DNA of 64,000 bases from positions 1 to 64,000 of the forward strand of contig NZ_CP025000.1 in the NCBI RefSeq assembly GCF_002808045.1. The letters are read 5' to 3'. Shown one piece after another: positions 63,058-64,000 of this stretch (positions within the stretch are counted from its first letter, which is position 1; each line of letters begins with the position of its first letter). This stretch comes from Idiomarina sp. X4. GTDB taxonomy: Bacteria; Pseudomonadota; Gammaproteobacteria; Enterobacterales; Alteromonadaceae. The notes beneath the pieces were generated by a model. That model did no database searches and was not told the DNA's origin. It saw nothing but the letters and a program-made list of their open reading frames with translations. The position numbers were made by a program, and so were the translations under genes.

Positions 63058-64000
63058 TTAGAATGCAAAACGGATGATATCATTTGATATTGCCAACGCC
63101 ATTAACGCGAATACCAACATCCCGCCTATCCTATAGCAAATATCCTGCACCCTTTCGGATACCGGCTTCCCTTTCAACCACTCAATGCAATAAAACATCA
63201 AGTGACCGCCATCGAGAACCGGCAACGGTAATAAATTTATAATCCCCAAATTGACACTCAGCAGGGCTAAAAAGCTCAAGAAGTAAACAAAGCCGTTACT
63301 TGCACTAACACCGGCTCCTTCCGCAATGCTTAATGGCCCTGCCAAATTCTTAACTGACACATCACCGGTCAGCAGTTTACCTATCATTTTGACGCTAACA
63401 ACCATTAACTCCCAAGTTTTTTCAGCGCCTTTTAAGAATCCGCTAAATACCCCATATTGGTGGTTATAGACATACCCTTCCGGCAGTGCGTCCGTTTTCG
63501 GCGCAACGCCAAGATACCCTATGACACCATTTTCAGTATCGCGTTCCCCAATTTTAACTGGAACGGTTGTTTTTTCCCCATCCCGAAGGACTAATACGTC
63601 AAGCAAAGCCCCAGGAGAGTCAGCAATACGCTGCTGAAGGGAACGCCAATCATCAATACTCTGACCATTAATTGCGAGGACATCATCTCCTTCTCGCAAG
63701 CCAGCTAAAGCCGCAGGAGAGCCAGCTTCAACGCGAGCTAATACAGTATAAACTTCCGGCTGATACACCGAAATTCCTAAACTTCCAAAGGTTGACTCAG
63801 TTTCCGGATCAAACTGCCAGTTTTCGATATTTAATACACGCGTAACTTCTTGTTGGTCACTCGTACGCAACGTCATGCTTGTCTGCTCATTACCTATCGC
63901 GGACATAAGACCCAATTGGACTTGCTGCCAGTCATAAGTTTCCACGTCGTCGATATAGAGTATTTCACTGCCTTTTTGAATACCGGCTTCCGCTGCAATA
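63058..64000 (-). CDS. rseP: Site-2 protease RseP, C-terminal part (5' end outside window)
   Basis: RseP is the intramembrane zinc metalloprotease that releases sigma-E from RseA after DegS cleavage. The frame continues to the right edge, so the methionine-like start near 63945 is a GTG inside the gene. The end of PDZ1 (AAEAGIQKGSEILYIDD), PDZ2 (AGSPAALAGLREGDDVLAINGQSI) and the C-terminal LDG zinc motif (LLPLPVLDGGHLMFY) are visible. The N-terminal HExxH motif lies outside the window. It is upstream of bamA. Confidence 0.97.
   Translation of the reverse strand, partial: IAAEAGIQKGSEILYIDDVETYDWQQVQLGLMSAIGNEQTSMTLRTSDQQEVTRVLNIENWQFDPETESTFGSLGISVYQPEVYTVLARVEAGSPAALAGLREGDDVLAINGQSIDDWRSLQQRIADSPGALLDVLVLRDGEKTTVPVKIGERDTENGVIGYLGVAPKTDALPEGYVYNHQYGVFSGFLKGAEKTWELMVVSVKMIGKLLTGDVSVKNLAGPLSIAEGAGVSASNGFVYFLSFLALLSVNLGIINLLPLPVLDGGHLMFYCIEWLKGKPVSERVQDICYRIGGMLVFALMALAISNDIIRFAF

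Overview
The window is one continuous stretch of a Gammaproteobacterial chromosome. Gene order (ftsB-ispD-ispF-truD-surE-pcm-nlpD-rpoS facing mutS; rpoE-rseABC-lepA-lepB-rnc-era-recO-pdxJ-acpS; xerD-dsbC-recJ-prfB-lysS; rseP-bamA-skp-lpxD-fabZ-lpxA-lpxB) and protein lengths point to the Alteromonadales, most likely an Idiomarina-like marine bacterium. The genus is inferred from gene order and general protein character, not from a database search. No insertion sequence, prophage, integron or CRISPR array is visible, and no stretch over about 260 bases lacks a gene or RNA element.

Layout. 1-670 is the 3' end of mutS. 730-7247 is a tightly packed minus-strand operon from ftsB to rpoS covering cell division, isoprenoid precursors, tRNA pseudouridylation, protein repair, amidase activation and the general stress sigma factor. 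7340-9529 holds four accessory genes, one of them an iron(II) dioxygenase with a candidate Fur box. 9609-13580 is a respiratory nitrite-reduction module: an unrecognised periplasmic protein, a long dyad, cytochrome c, copper nitrite reductase NirK, a NirV-like protein and a SCO copper chaperone. 13637-19943 is a TPP-riboswitch-controlled thiamine operon, thiC-thiDE-thiF-thiS-thiG-thiH. 19894-23500 holds an unknown gene, eno and pyrG. 23663-27505 is an accessory block of membrane, lipoprotein and DUF genes lying between pyrG and mazG. 27585-40792 is a long minus-strand run: mazG, relA, rlmD, acpS, pdxJ, recO, era, rnc, lepB, lepA and the sigma-E operon.

40937-44533 contains nadB, sdhE with an N-terminally reduced ygfX reading frame, ygfZ and a SlyD-like FKBP. 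44587-51772 is ogt, lysS, prfB (with the programmed +1 frameshift), recJ, dsbC, xerD and an unknown gene. A tRNA-Tyr lies at 51884-51968, followed by a quinone oxidoreductase, a receiver-TPR regulator, a pirin and a glutathionyl-hydroquinone reductase. 56543-64000 is the outer-membrane biogenesis operon lpxB to rseP, running off the right end.

The most unusual points are: a NirK whose type 1 copper axial methionine position is occupied by glutamine and which carries an insertion before the copper site; the undescribed His/Met-containing periplasmic protein and 18-bp dyad at the head of that module; a ygfX C-terminal-domain frame that directly follows the sdhE stop codon in the same frame without an ATG, GTG or TTG near its start; a candidate AUU start codon in a YjdF-family gene; and a sequence downstream of the TPP riboswitch that can pair with the 3' strand of its P1 stem.
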